Of a DNA stretch of 5,776 nucleotides, positions 1-5,776 are shown in pieces; the first letter of the stretch is position 1, and each line of letters opens with the position of its first letter. Below the pieces are notes generated by a model, which saw only the letters and a program-made list of their open reading frames with translations, was not told the DNA's origin and did not search any database. Source of the stretch: an uncultured bacterium (GTDB taxonomy: Bacteria; Actinomycetota; Actinomycetes; S36-B12); assembly GCA_903940375.1 (NCBI GenBank), contig CAJAKT010000401.1:1-5776 (forward strand). Reading direction: 5' to 3'. The position numbers and the translations under genes are program-made.

Positions 1-2
1 CC

Positions 3-1997
3 CTGATGCTGTTCGTCCAGCTTGCCCTCATCCGCTGGGCCGGGGCCAACCTCATCCACCTGTCGTACTTCTCCAACCTGATCCTGCTGGCCTCGTTCCT
101 GGGTATAGGCCTGGGCTTCCTGCGCTCGCGCTACCAGCGCGACATGGGCCGGTACGCGCCCATCGGGCTGCTGATCGTTGTCCTGTTCATCACCTTCTTC
201 CCCGCCACGATCGAGGTCGGCGGCAAGGACCTCATCTTCTTCACGGAGGTCACCCCCTCCGGACTGCCGTCGTGGATCACGCTGCCCCTCGTCTTCATCA
301 TCATCGCCATCACCATGACGATGCTGGGCGAGATCACCGGCCGCGCCTTCCGCGAGTTCGCCGCACTTGACGCCTACCGCTGGGACATCGTCGGGTCCAT
401 CGCCGGCACGCTGCTCTTCACCCTCATCTCCTTCCTGCGCGCACCGTCCTGGATCTGGCCGGTCGTGACCCTGGTCGCGCTCTGGGCCCTGTACGGGCGA
501 GCCCTGCCCTGGGTCTCACGCATCGCGATGGTCATCGTGATCGGTGCTCTGGTGTTCGAATCCCTGAGCGCCGGGGTGTCGTGGTCCCCCTACTACAAGG
601 TCAATACGACGACCTACAACGTCGGCACCGCACAGGAATACACGCACATCAAGGTCAACGGGATCCCGCATCAGAACGTCATGGACGTCAACGAGCGTCT
701 CAAGTTCGAGGCGGTCTACGGCAAGCCTTATGAGCGGGCCATCAACAACCCGCTCGACAACGTCCTGATCGTCGGGGCCGGAACAGGCACCGACGTCGCG
801 CTCACGCTGGAGAAGGGCGCCAAGCACGTCGATGCCGTTGAGATCGACCCGCGGATCCAGCAGATCGGCCAGCAGGTCAATCCGAACAAGCCCTACGACG
901 ATCCCCGCGTTAACGTCTACCTGAACGACGGTCGAGCATTCCTGTCCGGCAACAACGACAAGTACGACCTCATCCTCTTCGCGCTGCCCGACTCCCTGAC
1001 ACTCGTCTCCGGCTCCAGCCAGCTCCGCCTTGAGTCGTACCTGTTCACGAAGCAGTCCATCCAGATGGCGTATGACCACCTCACCGACGATGGCGTCTTC
1101 GCGATGTACAACTACTACCGTGAGCCGTGGCTGATCAACAGACTGGCCGGCACCGTCAGCGAGGTCTTCGGTCACGACCCCTGCCTCGACCAGTTCCAGG
1201 GACAGTCACTTGCCGCCATCACCGTGGGCAAGGACGCGGCCAATGCCGTGTGCGACACCGGGGCCGTCTGGGATCGCGCAGCGATCACCGCCGCGGGTGG
1301 CGAGATCCCCGTGCCCGCGGTCGACGACCGTCCGTTCCTGTACCTCAAGGACCGCACGATCCCGCCGCTCTACCTCATCATCATCGCCTTGATCCTGGGC
1401 GTCTCCCTCCTCGGCATTCGGGTGTTCGGCGGACCCCTCAGGACGATGCGCGGCTATGGCGACCTGTTCTTCATGGGTGCGGCATTCCTGCTGCTCGAGA
1501 CGCGGTCGGTCACCACGTTCGCACTGCTGTTCGGCACGACCTGGCTCGTGAACGCACTCGTCTTCACCGGCGTTCTGCTTGCTGTTCTGGCCGCCATCGA
1601 AGTCACGCAGCGAACCGCACGCCGTGGGCACGTGATCTCGCGCAAGGTGATCATCCCCGCGCTCTTCGCGTCACTGGCTATCGCGTTCCTCATCCCGAAC
1701 TCCGCACTGCTCGGGCTGCCGGTTCCGGCTCGCCTCGTCGCCGCGGTCGTGCTCGCCTTCGCGCCGATCTTCTTCGCCAACCTGCTCTTCACGACGCGAT
1801 TCAAGGATGCTGCGAACCCGACAGCAGCCTTTGCCGCGAACCTGTTCGGTGCCATGGTCGGCGGGTGTCTCGAGTACCTGTCGCTCGTGCTCGGGTACCA
1901 GTGGCTGCTCGCCGTCGCTGCGGTGCTGTACGTGGCCGCGGTCCTCATTGGCCAGCGTCAGGAGTCGAAGGCTGCATCCACGTCGGTTGCTGGATAG
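3..1997 (+). CDS. Membrane-embedded spermidine-synthase-like protein, 5' partial
   Basis: Large integral membrane protein with a SAM-dependent-methyltransferase-fold domain of the spermidine synthase superfamily. Numbering from the ATG at position 6, about six hydrophobic helices fill residues 1-187. The soluble Rossmann-like domain spans about 190-445 and further helices fill 454-648. The nucleotide-binding glycine motif VLIVGAGTGTD is at 253-263, the acidic ribose-binding VEID at 278-281, NDGRAF at 307-312, and YDLILFALPDS at 320-330. The last lines up with the spermidine synthase YDVIxxDxxDP motif, but the catalytic Asp is Ala326, so polyamine synthesis is doubtful. The segment GDLFFMGAAFLLLETRSVT (485-503) is typical of this membrane family. 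The frame is open upstream of the ATG, and the first helix (QLALIRW) looks cut into, so I take the true start to lie outside the window. Substrate is unknown. It heads the run that ends in kynA. Confidence 0.85.
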   Translation: MMLFVQLALIRWAGANLIHLSYFSNLILLASFLGIGLGFLRSRYQRDMGRYAPIGLLIVVLFITFFPATIEVGGKDLIFFTEVTPSGLPSWITLPLVFIIIAITMTMLGEITGRAFREFAALDAYRWDIVGSIAGTLLFTLISFLRAPSWIWPVVTLVALWALYGRALPWVSRIAMVIVIGALVFESLSAGVSWSPYYKVNTTTYNVGTAQEYTHIKVNGIPHQNVMDVNERLKFEAVYGKPYERAINNPLDNVLIVGAGTGTDVALTLEKGAKHVDAVEIDPRIQQIGQQVNPNKPYDDPRVNVYLNDGRAFLSGNNDKYDLILFALPDSLTLVSGSSQLRLESYLFTKQSIQMAYDHLTDDGVFAMYNYYREPWLINRLAGTVSEVFGHDPCLDQFQGQSLAAITVGKDAANAVCDTGAVWDRAAITAAGGEIPVPAVDDRPFLYLKDRTIPPLYLIIIALILGVSLLGIRVFGGPLRTMRGYGDLFFMGAAFLLLETRSVTTFALLFGTTWLVNALVFTGVLLAVLAAIEVTQRTARRGHVISRKVIIPALFASLAIAFLIPNSALLGLPVPARLVAAVVLAFAPIFFANLLFTTRFKDAANPTAAFAANLFGAMVGGCLEYLSLVLGYQWLLAVAAVLYVAAVLIGQRQESKAASTSVAG

Positions 1998-2009
1998 CCT
2001 CGCCCCGCC

Positions 2010-2468
2010 ATGGGTCCTGATCAAACGGTCACCATCCGCTCCGGCCCGTGGGGGCATGAGCAGGTTGATGCGTTTCTTGAACAGGCACGGATTCCCGTCC
2101 GTCTGGCCTCGGTCGGGACGTACCCGATCGTGCAGTCCCTGTGGTTCCTGCCGGATGACGGCGTCCTATGGTGCGCGACGCAGTCCGACTCGGTGCTCGC
2201 GCAGCGTCTCCGGGCAGACAGTCACTGCGGTTTCGAGATTTCGGGCGACACTCCTCCGTACCGCGGCGTCCGTGGCACGGGTCAGGCAATCCTCGTCCGC
2301 GAGGAAGCCGCTCGCGTGCTTCCGCTCCTTGTCCAGCGCTACCTTGGGGACGGATCATCGCAACTGGGCGACTGGCTGATGTCTCGGCTCGACAACGAGG
2401 TCGCGATCCGCGTCGAGAACCTCACGGTCACGAGCTGGGACTTCTCTGAGCGGATGGGGGCATCATGA
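2010..2468 (+). CDS. Pyridoxamine 5'-phosphate oxidase-like split-barrel flavoprotein
   Basis: A 152-residue soluble protein resembling the pyridoxamine 5'-phosphate oxidase-related FMN-binding split-barrel family. The recognisable core runs from about residue 28 to 97: IPVRLASVG, then a strand SLWFLPDDGVLWCATQ (43-58), a helix SVLAQRLRAD (61-70), and CGFEISGDTPPYRGVRGTGQAIL (73-95). This matches the usual order of strand, substrate-facing strand, helix and barrel strand in small members. Family members bind FMN, F420 or heme, and sequence alone does not say which, so no reaction is assigned. The ATG is the first start after an in-frame TAG that ends the preceding gene; only four codons separate them. 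No convincing Shine-Dalgarno is seen, so translation is probably coupled to the upstream gene. The stop overlaps the next start in ATGA. Confidence 0.8.
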   Translation: MGPDQTVTIRSGPWGHEQVDAFLEQARIPVRLASVGTYPIVQSLWFLPDDGVLWCATQSDSVLAQRLRADSHCGFEISGDTPPYRGVRGTGQAILVREEAARVLPLLVQRYLGDGSSQLGDWLMSRLDNEVAIRVENLTVTSWDFSERMGAS

Positions 2469-2869
2469 CCGAGTCGGGCTATACCAGCGCCATGCTGGTC
2501 GTGGCACAGGTCTTCGAGGTTATCGCCGCTGCCGTCCTGATGGTCGGCCTCGTCCTCGCCTTCGTGCTGTCGATCCGCGCCTACCGTCGCGATGCCGATG
2601 GGAAGGCCGCCTACCGAACTCTCAGACAGACCTTCGGTGGCGTGATCCTTCTCGGCCTGGAAATCCTCGTGGCCGGCGACCTGATCCGAACCGTCGCTGT
2701 CGAGCCGACCTTCGACAACGTCGTCGTTCTGGGACTGATCGTCCTGATCCGTACCTTCCTGAGCTTCAGCCTCGAGATCGAGATCGACGGGGTACCGCCG
2801 TGGCGGCGCGGTCTCGTCAGTGGCGTAACCGTCATCAAGAACGCCGCGCAACCGAGCCCCGGACAGTAG
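2465..2869 (+). CDS. DUF1622 family small membrane protein
   Basis: A 134-residue membrane protein of the DUF1622 family, whose function is unknown. Three hydrophobic helices are visible at about residues 12-37, 58-78 and 84-103. The family hallmark is well conserved: GLEILVAGDLIRTVAVEPT (64-82) followed by LGLIVLIRTFLSFSLEIEIDG (89-109) and PPW (111-113). The charged residues inside hydrophobic stretches (E66, D72, R75, R96) are typical of the family and suggest a functional polar site in the membrane, which is inference. The ATG shares ATGA with the stop of the flavoprotein gene and is preceded by GGGGG at 2456-2460, four bases away, so the two genes are very likely translationally coupled. 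An internal ATG at residue 10 would still keep all helices but has no better ribosome binding site. Confidence 0.88.
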   Translation: MTESGYTSAMLVVAQVFEVIAAAVLMVGLVLAFVLSIRAYRRDADGKAAYRTLRQTFGGVILLGLEILVAGDLIRTVAVEPTFDNVVVLGLIVLIRTFLSFSLEIEIDGVPPWRRGLVSGVTVIKNAAQPSPGQ

Positions 2870-2871
2870 CC

Positions 2872-2892
2872 TTTCCCCATCTATTGGGGAGG
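2872..2892 (+). promoter_or_regulatory. Hairpin enclosing the kynA Shine-Dalgarno
   Basis: The arms TCCCCA (2874-2879) and TGGGGA (2885-2890) are perfect reverse complements around a five-base loop (TCTAT). Two further U-G pairs (2873 with 2891, 2872 with 2892) can extend the stem in RNA. The 3' arm is the ribosome binding site GGGGAGG (2886-2892), four bases before the GTG of kynA. The hairpin begins only three to five bases after the upstream stop codon, so a ribosome terminating there would be expected to disrupt it. Masking of the ribosome binding site and coupling are inferences. No T-run follows the stem, so it is not a typical intrinsic terminator. Confidence 0.5.
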
Positions 2893-2896
2893 CACC

Positions 2897-3751
2897 GTGA
2901 GCGACGACCAGAACACCCGGTCCCTCGAGGCGAACGTTCGTCGGGACTTCCGTCAGGCGATGTCCTACGGGGACTATCTCAGGCTCGATCTCGTACTTTC
3001 CGCGCAGCAGCCGCTCAGCGACCCGCCGCGCCACGACGAGATCTTGTTCATCATCCAGCACCAGACGTCCGAGCTGTGGCTCAAGCTCATGCTGCACGAA
3101 CTCCGCGCAGTTCGCGAGCAGCTGCGGGCCGATGAGCTCTCTCCCGCGCTCAAGGGCCTGGCACGGATCAAGCACATCCAGCACACGCTCATCGAGCAGT
3201 GGGGAGTGCTCACCACCCTCACTCCCAGCGAATACGCGCAGTTCCGCAATTTCCTGCAGAGTTCATCAGGCTTCCAGTCCTGGCAGTACCGCGCCATCGA
3301 GTTCATCCTCGGGAACAAGAACCCCGAGATGCTGCAGGTCTTTGATCACGACCCCGAGATCCACGCCCTGCTGAAGGCCCTGTACGACGAGCCGACGCTG
3401 TATGACGAGTTTCTGCACTTCCTGTCCCGCCGCGGCCACGACATCCCGGACGACATCCTGAATCGCGATGTCCAGGTCTCGTGGCACCTGCATCCGTCGC
3501 TGGTGCCCGTCTTCCGTCGCGTGTACGAGGATGCGCAGCAGTTCTGGCAGGAGTACGAGGCCTGCGAGGAACTCGTCGACGTCGAGGAGAACTTCCAGCT
3601 GTGGCGCTTCCGTCATTTGAAGACGGTCGAGCGGATCATCGGCTCCAAGATGGGCAGCGGCGGCTCCAGCGGGGTGCCCTTCCTCCGGCGCGCCCTTGAA
3701 CTGACCTTCTTCCCGGAGCTCTATGCAGTACGCACCGAGATCGGCGACTGA
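2897..3751 (+). CDS. kynA: Tryptophan 2,3-dioxygenase
   Basis: Cytosolic heme enzyme that inserts O2 into L-tryptophan to give N-formylkynurenine, the first step of the kynurenine pathway; the family is tetrameric. The 284 residues cover the whole family, slightly shorter than the roughly 300 usual in bacteria. Numbering coincides with the well-studied Xanthomonas enzyme: Y24, Y27 and L28 in SYGDYL, F51 and H55 in FIIQHQTSELW, Y113 and R117 in YAQFR, S124, and the proximal heme ligand H240 in LWRFRHLKTV. The glycine-rich substrate loop is GSGGSSGV (253-260), with Ser254 where Thr254 is usual. The C-terminus LTFFPELYAVRT is typical. Start is GTG with GGGGAGG four bases upstream. It follows the DUF1622 gene by 27 nt and is probably co-transcribed. 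No kynurenine formamidase or kynureninase gene lies beside it in the window. Confidence 0.97.
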   Translation: MSDDQNTRSLEANVRRDFRQAMSYGDYLRLDLVLSAQQPLSDPPRHDEILFIIQHQTSELWLKLMLHELRAVREQLRADELSPALKGLARIKHIQHTLIEQWGVLTTLTPSEYAQFRNFLQSSSGFQSWQYRAIEFILGNKNPEMLQVFDHDPEIHALLKALYDEPTLYDEFLHFLSRRGHDIPDDILNRDVQVSWHLHPSLVPVFRRVYEDAQQFWQEYEACEELVDVEENFQLWRFRHLKTVERIIGSKMGSGGSSGVPFLRRALELTFFPELYAVRTEIGD

Positions 3752-3854
3752 GCGCGCGGATTGGCCACGGCGCACCGGCTTCGCTAACGGACGAATCGGA
3801 CGCGCGCTTGTAGCCTTGCGGGAATCGGGGCGGTAGGAGGAAGGGGCCGCGACT
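3752..3854 (+). promoter_or_regulatory. Intergenic region with candidate promoter for the GGDEF/EAL gene
   Basis: This is the longest gap in the window and the likely place for transcription to restart. TAGCCT at 3811-3816 fits the actinobacterial -10 pattern TANNNT and would place initiation about 30 nt before the GTG. No convincing TTGACA-like -35 stands at the right distance, so the promoter call is weak. The sequence GAATCGG occurs twice as a direct repeat (3793-3799 and 3822-3828), flanking the candidate -10. An 8-base inverted repeat, AGCGCGCG (3751-3758) and CGCGCGCT (3801-3808), encloses 42 bases. It lacks a T-run and is not a clear terminator. Confidence 0.3.
3835..3846 (+). promoter_or_regulatory. 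Ribosome binding site of the GGDEF/EAL gene
   Basis: AGGAGG at 3835-3840 continues into AAGGGG at 3841-3846. It immediately follows an in-frame TAG at 3834-3836, which rules out any earlier start. The perfect AGGAGG is 14 bases before the GTG at 3855, a little far, while GAAGGGG is eight bases away. A second in-frame GTG at 3864 is a possible alternative start three codons later. Confidence 0.6.
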
Positions 3855-5776
3855 GTGCTTGCTGTGCGCCTCCGGTCTCTGCGTGACGGGGAGACGCTGG
3901 TCCGCGTGCTGGGCCCCGTCGGCTGGGTCGTCATCGTCGGTGGCGGACTGAGCGCGTTCTTCGCCGCTCCTGCAGACAGCAGCGAGGTCGACCAGCCGAT
4001 CCTTGTCTTCACCCTTGCCCTGTTCTTCACCCTGCTGATGATCCGGATCGTCACCGCTGCCGTGATCTGGCCGAGTAGGCGCCTGGCGCTCATCGCCCTT
4101 GCCATCGGCATCCTGCTGTGGGCCGTCGGCTCCGCCATCCTCAACGCCGCCGTACCGGCCTCCGCGACGACCTTCCCCGCGCCGGGTGAGTTCTTCTTCC
4201 TCGCTTCGTATCTGGGGCTGGCCGCCTTCGTCGTGCTTGATGCGACGTCACGAAGCAGCCGCGCTGAGACGGCCTGGCTTGATGCCGCGATCGTCCTCGG
4301 CGGCACGGGGGCAATCGCCGGCGCTCTGCTGCTCAGCCCCTTCGCCAGCAACTTCCCCGAGGGTGGCATCACGCTCCTTGTGGCGGTGCTTTACCCGCTC
4401 ATCGATCTGGTACTCGCCCTCGTCGTCGTCGGGCAGTGGGCGTTGTCGGCACGTCCGTGGTCCTGGCGGACCGCCTCCCTCATCGCGGGCTTTGTCCTCA
4501 TGGCGGTCGCCGACTCCAGCCTCGTCCTCAACCTCTCGGAGGGCACGTACGCCTTCTCGATCTACCTCGACATGATGTGGGGCGCCGCGTTCATGCTGAT
4601 CGCGGGTGCGGCCGTTGCGCCGCGTCCACCACAGGTCAGCATGGCGCGTCGACTGCCCGGTGGATTCCTCATCGCATCATTCGTCGCTGCGATCTTCCTG
4701 CTGCTCATTCGGCCGCAAGGGGTGCTCGGCTGGGCCATCGCGATCCCTGCCGCAGTCACGCTGCTCGCGACAGGCGCGCGACTTGCCGTGGCGCTGCGCG
4801 AGTCACGACAGGCGGCGGAAGCGTTCCAGTTGGCGCAGACCGATGACCTCACCGGGCTACCGAACCGGCGCGCCGTGCTGCGCGCCCTCGACGACGGGAT
4901 CGCCGCACAGCGGCCCATGGGCTTGATGCTGCTGGATCTCGACGGCTTCAAGGAGGTCAACGACACGCTCGGCCACAGTGCCGGTGACACCCTGCTCGAG
5001 TTGATCGCCCTGCGCATGCGCGACTCCCTGCCGCAGGAGATCCAGCTCGCTCGCATCGGCGGCGACGAGTTCGCGATCCTCGTCCATGACGACGACGAGC
5101 TCGATCTGCTTGAGCGGGCGCAGTCCATCCGGCAGACCCTCCTCGCGCCCGCCAAGGTCGATGGCATGGATCTGGCAATGCACGCATCACTCGGGATCAC
5201 GATCCGTGAGCCGGGTGACACCCGTGCCGCCGACCTGCTCCGTCGCGCCGACGTGGCGATGTATGAGGCAAAGGTCACCCGCTCGGGTGCCCAGCTCTAC
5301 GACGCGCAGCGCGACGAGTTCTCCCGTCAGCGACTACGCATGGGTGAGGAGTTGCGACGCGCCCTGCAGAAGGGCCACGTCGTTGTCTGGTACCAGCCCA
5401 AGGTCGACGCCATGACGCAGATGGCGGTAGGCATGGAAGCGCTCGTTCGCTGGGAGCATCCGGAGCGCGGCATGATCCCGCCGATGGCCTTCCTGTCGGT
5501 AGCCCGGCGCTCCGGACTCATGCAGGAACTGTCCGAAGTCGTCGCCCGCAACGCTGTCTTAGATGCTCAGAAGTGGCAGCGAGCCGGCCTCGACCTCAAT
5601 GTCGCGATCAACCTGGCACCGTCCGAATTGCTGAGCGGCAAACTACTGCCGCTGCTCTACGACTTCATCCAGAAGGCCGAGATCCCCTCGCACGTCATCA
5701 CGGTCGAGGTCACCGAGGACACCTTCCTCGCCGATCCTGAGCGCGCCCGCGACATCCTGACCGAGGTCAGGCGCCA
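3855..5776 (+). CDS. Membrane-bound bifunctional GGDEF/EAL cyclic di-GMP protein, 3' partial
   Basis: Cyclic di-GMP signalling protein; 640 codons are in the window and the frame is still open at the end. About ten hydrophobic helices lie at roughly residues 20-38, 48-70, 77-98, 111-128, 143-160, 172-193, 206-226, 233-253, 269-285 and 290-313. A short helix (314-327) leads into the GGDEF domain beginning TDDLTGLPNRR (329-339). Its metal and GTP residues are present: DLDGFK (361-366), N369, GHSAGD (373-378) and GGDEF (402-406). The RxxD inhibitory site expected five residues before GGDEF is absent (PQEI there). The EAL domain starts at YQPK (513-516), with EALVRW at 528-533, N586 in AINLAPS and E618 in VEVTED; the remaining catalytic residues lie past the window edge. 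Both synthesis and hydrolysis of cyclic di-GMP are therefore possible. The membrane part resembles the N-terminal module found in other actinobacterial GGDEF/EAL proteins; its ligand is unknown. Start is GTG; probably its own transcription unit. Confidence 0.93.
   Translation, partial: MLAVRLRSLRDGETLVRVLGPVGWVVIVGGGLSAFFAAPADSSEVDQPILVFTLALFFTLLMIRIVTAAVIWPSRRLALIALAIGILLWAVGSAILNAAVPASATTFPAPGEFFFLASYLGLAAFVVLDATSRSSRAETAWLDAAIVLGGTGAIAGALLLSPFASNFPEGGITLLVAVLYPLIDLVLALVVVGQWALSARPWSWRTASLIAGFVLMAVADSSLVLNLSEGTYAFSIYLDMMWGAAFMLIAGAAVAPRPPQVSMARRLPGGFLIASFVAAIFLLLIRPQGVLGWAIAIPAAVTLLATGARLAVALRESRQAAEAFQLAQTDDLTGLPNRRAVLRALDDGIAAQRPMGLMLLDLDGFKEVNDTLGHSAGDTLLELIALRMRDSLPQEIQLARIGGDEFAILVHDDDELDLLERAQSIRQTLLAPAKVDGMDLAMHASLGITIREPGDTRAADLLRRADVAMYEAKVTRSGAQLYDAQRDEFSRQRLRMGEELRRALQKGHVVVWYQPKVDAMTQMAVGMEALVRWEHPERGMIPPMAFLSVARRSGLMQELSEVVARNAVLDAQKWQRAGLDLNVAINLAPSELLSGKLLPLLYDFIQKAEIPSHVITVEVTEDTFLADPERARDILTEVRR

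Noticed and set aside
6..8. The ATG at position 6 as the true start of the spermidine-synthase-like gene
   Set aside because: The frame is open to the window edge, no ribosome binding site can be seen, and the first hydrophobic helix looks cut into compared with the family.
516..1175. Open frame on the - strand (219 codons) opposite the SAM-fold domain
   Set aside because: It is a mirror of the coding frame, rich in Val, Asp and Arg, with no family resemblance and no ribosome binding site of note.
1127..2020. Open frame on the + strand (297 codons) inside the spermidine-synthase-like gene
   Set aside because: It is a shifted frame of the membrane protein gene, giving an Arg/Pro/His-rich product with no hydrophobic segments or motifs.
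2872..2892. The hairpin before kynA as a transcription terminator
   Set aside because: The stem is only 6 bp, no T-run follows, and its 3' arm doubles as the kynA ribosome binding site.
2339..3184. Open frame on the - strand (281 codons) covering the flavoprotein end, DUF1622 and the start of kynA
   Set aside because: It crosses three supported genes, its product is a highly acidic mixture without domain features, and the + strand genes explain the codon pattern.
3266..4372. Long open frame on the - strand (368 codons) across the 3' end of kynA and the start of the GGDEF/EAL gene
   Set aside because: It is antisense to two well-supported genes and spans the gap between them. Its product is rich in Arg, Ser, Ala and Pro with no recognisable domain, as expected of a GC-rich shadow frame.
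4562..5278. Open frame on the - strand (238 codons) opposite the GGDEF domain
   Set aside because: It is Ser/Arg/Ala-rich low-complexity translation of the antisense of a clearly conserved catalytic domain.

Overview
The window looks like a chromosomal segment of a high-GC Gram-positive bacterium, most likely an actinomycete (Actinomycetota). This is inferred from the GC-rich third codon positions, the GTG starts, short intergenic gaps, and the type of ten-helix GGDEF/EAL protein at the right end. No rRNA, tRNA, CRISPR array, insertion sequence or phage gene is visible, and all five genes lie on the + strand.

Positions 1 to 3751 hold a tight gene run that reads as one transcription unit. It starts with a large membrane protein carrying a spermidine-synthase-like (SAM-fold) domain between two sets of transmembrane helices; its 5' end is outside the window. 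After 12 nt comes a small pyridoxamine-phosphate-oxidase-like (split-barrel) flavoprotein. This overlaps by 4 nt a small three-helix DUF1622 membrane protein. After a 27-nt gap comes tryptophan 2,3-dioxygenase (kynA), with its heme and substrate residues in place. The kynA Shine-Dalgarno lies inside a short perfect hairpin, which suggests translational control or coupling to the upstream gene.

Positions 3752 to 3854 are a 103-nt gap with a strong AGGAGG ribosome binding site and a possible -10 box. From 3855 to the window end runs a membrane-anchored diguanylate cyclase/phosphodiesterase with about ten helices, a GGDEF domain and the first part of an EAL domain. It is cut by the window edge. 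It probably forms its own unit and makes or degrades cyclic di-GMP in response to an unknown membrane signal.

The best-supported function is tryptophan oxidation to N-formylkynurenine. No formamidase or kynureninase gene accompanies kynA here. How the three preceding genes relate to it is not evident from sequence. I see no strong case for a new multi-gene system; the points most worth a second look are the hairpin over the kynA ribosome binding site, the loss of the catalytic Asp in the spermidine-synthase-like protein, and the uncharacterised membrane sensor module of the GGDEF/EAL protein.
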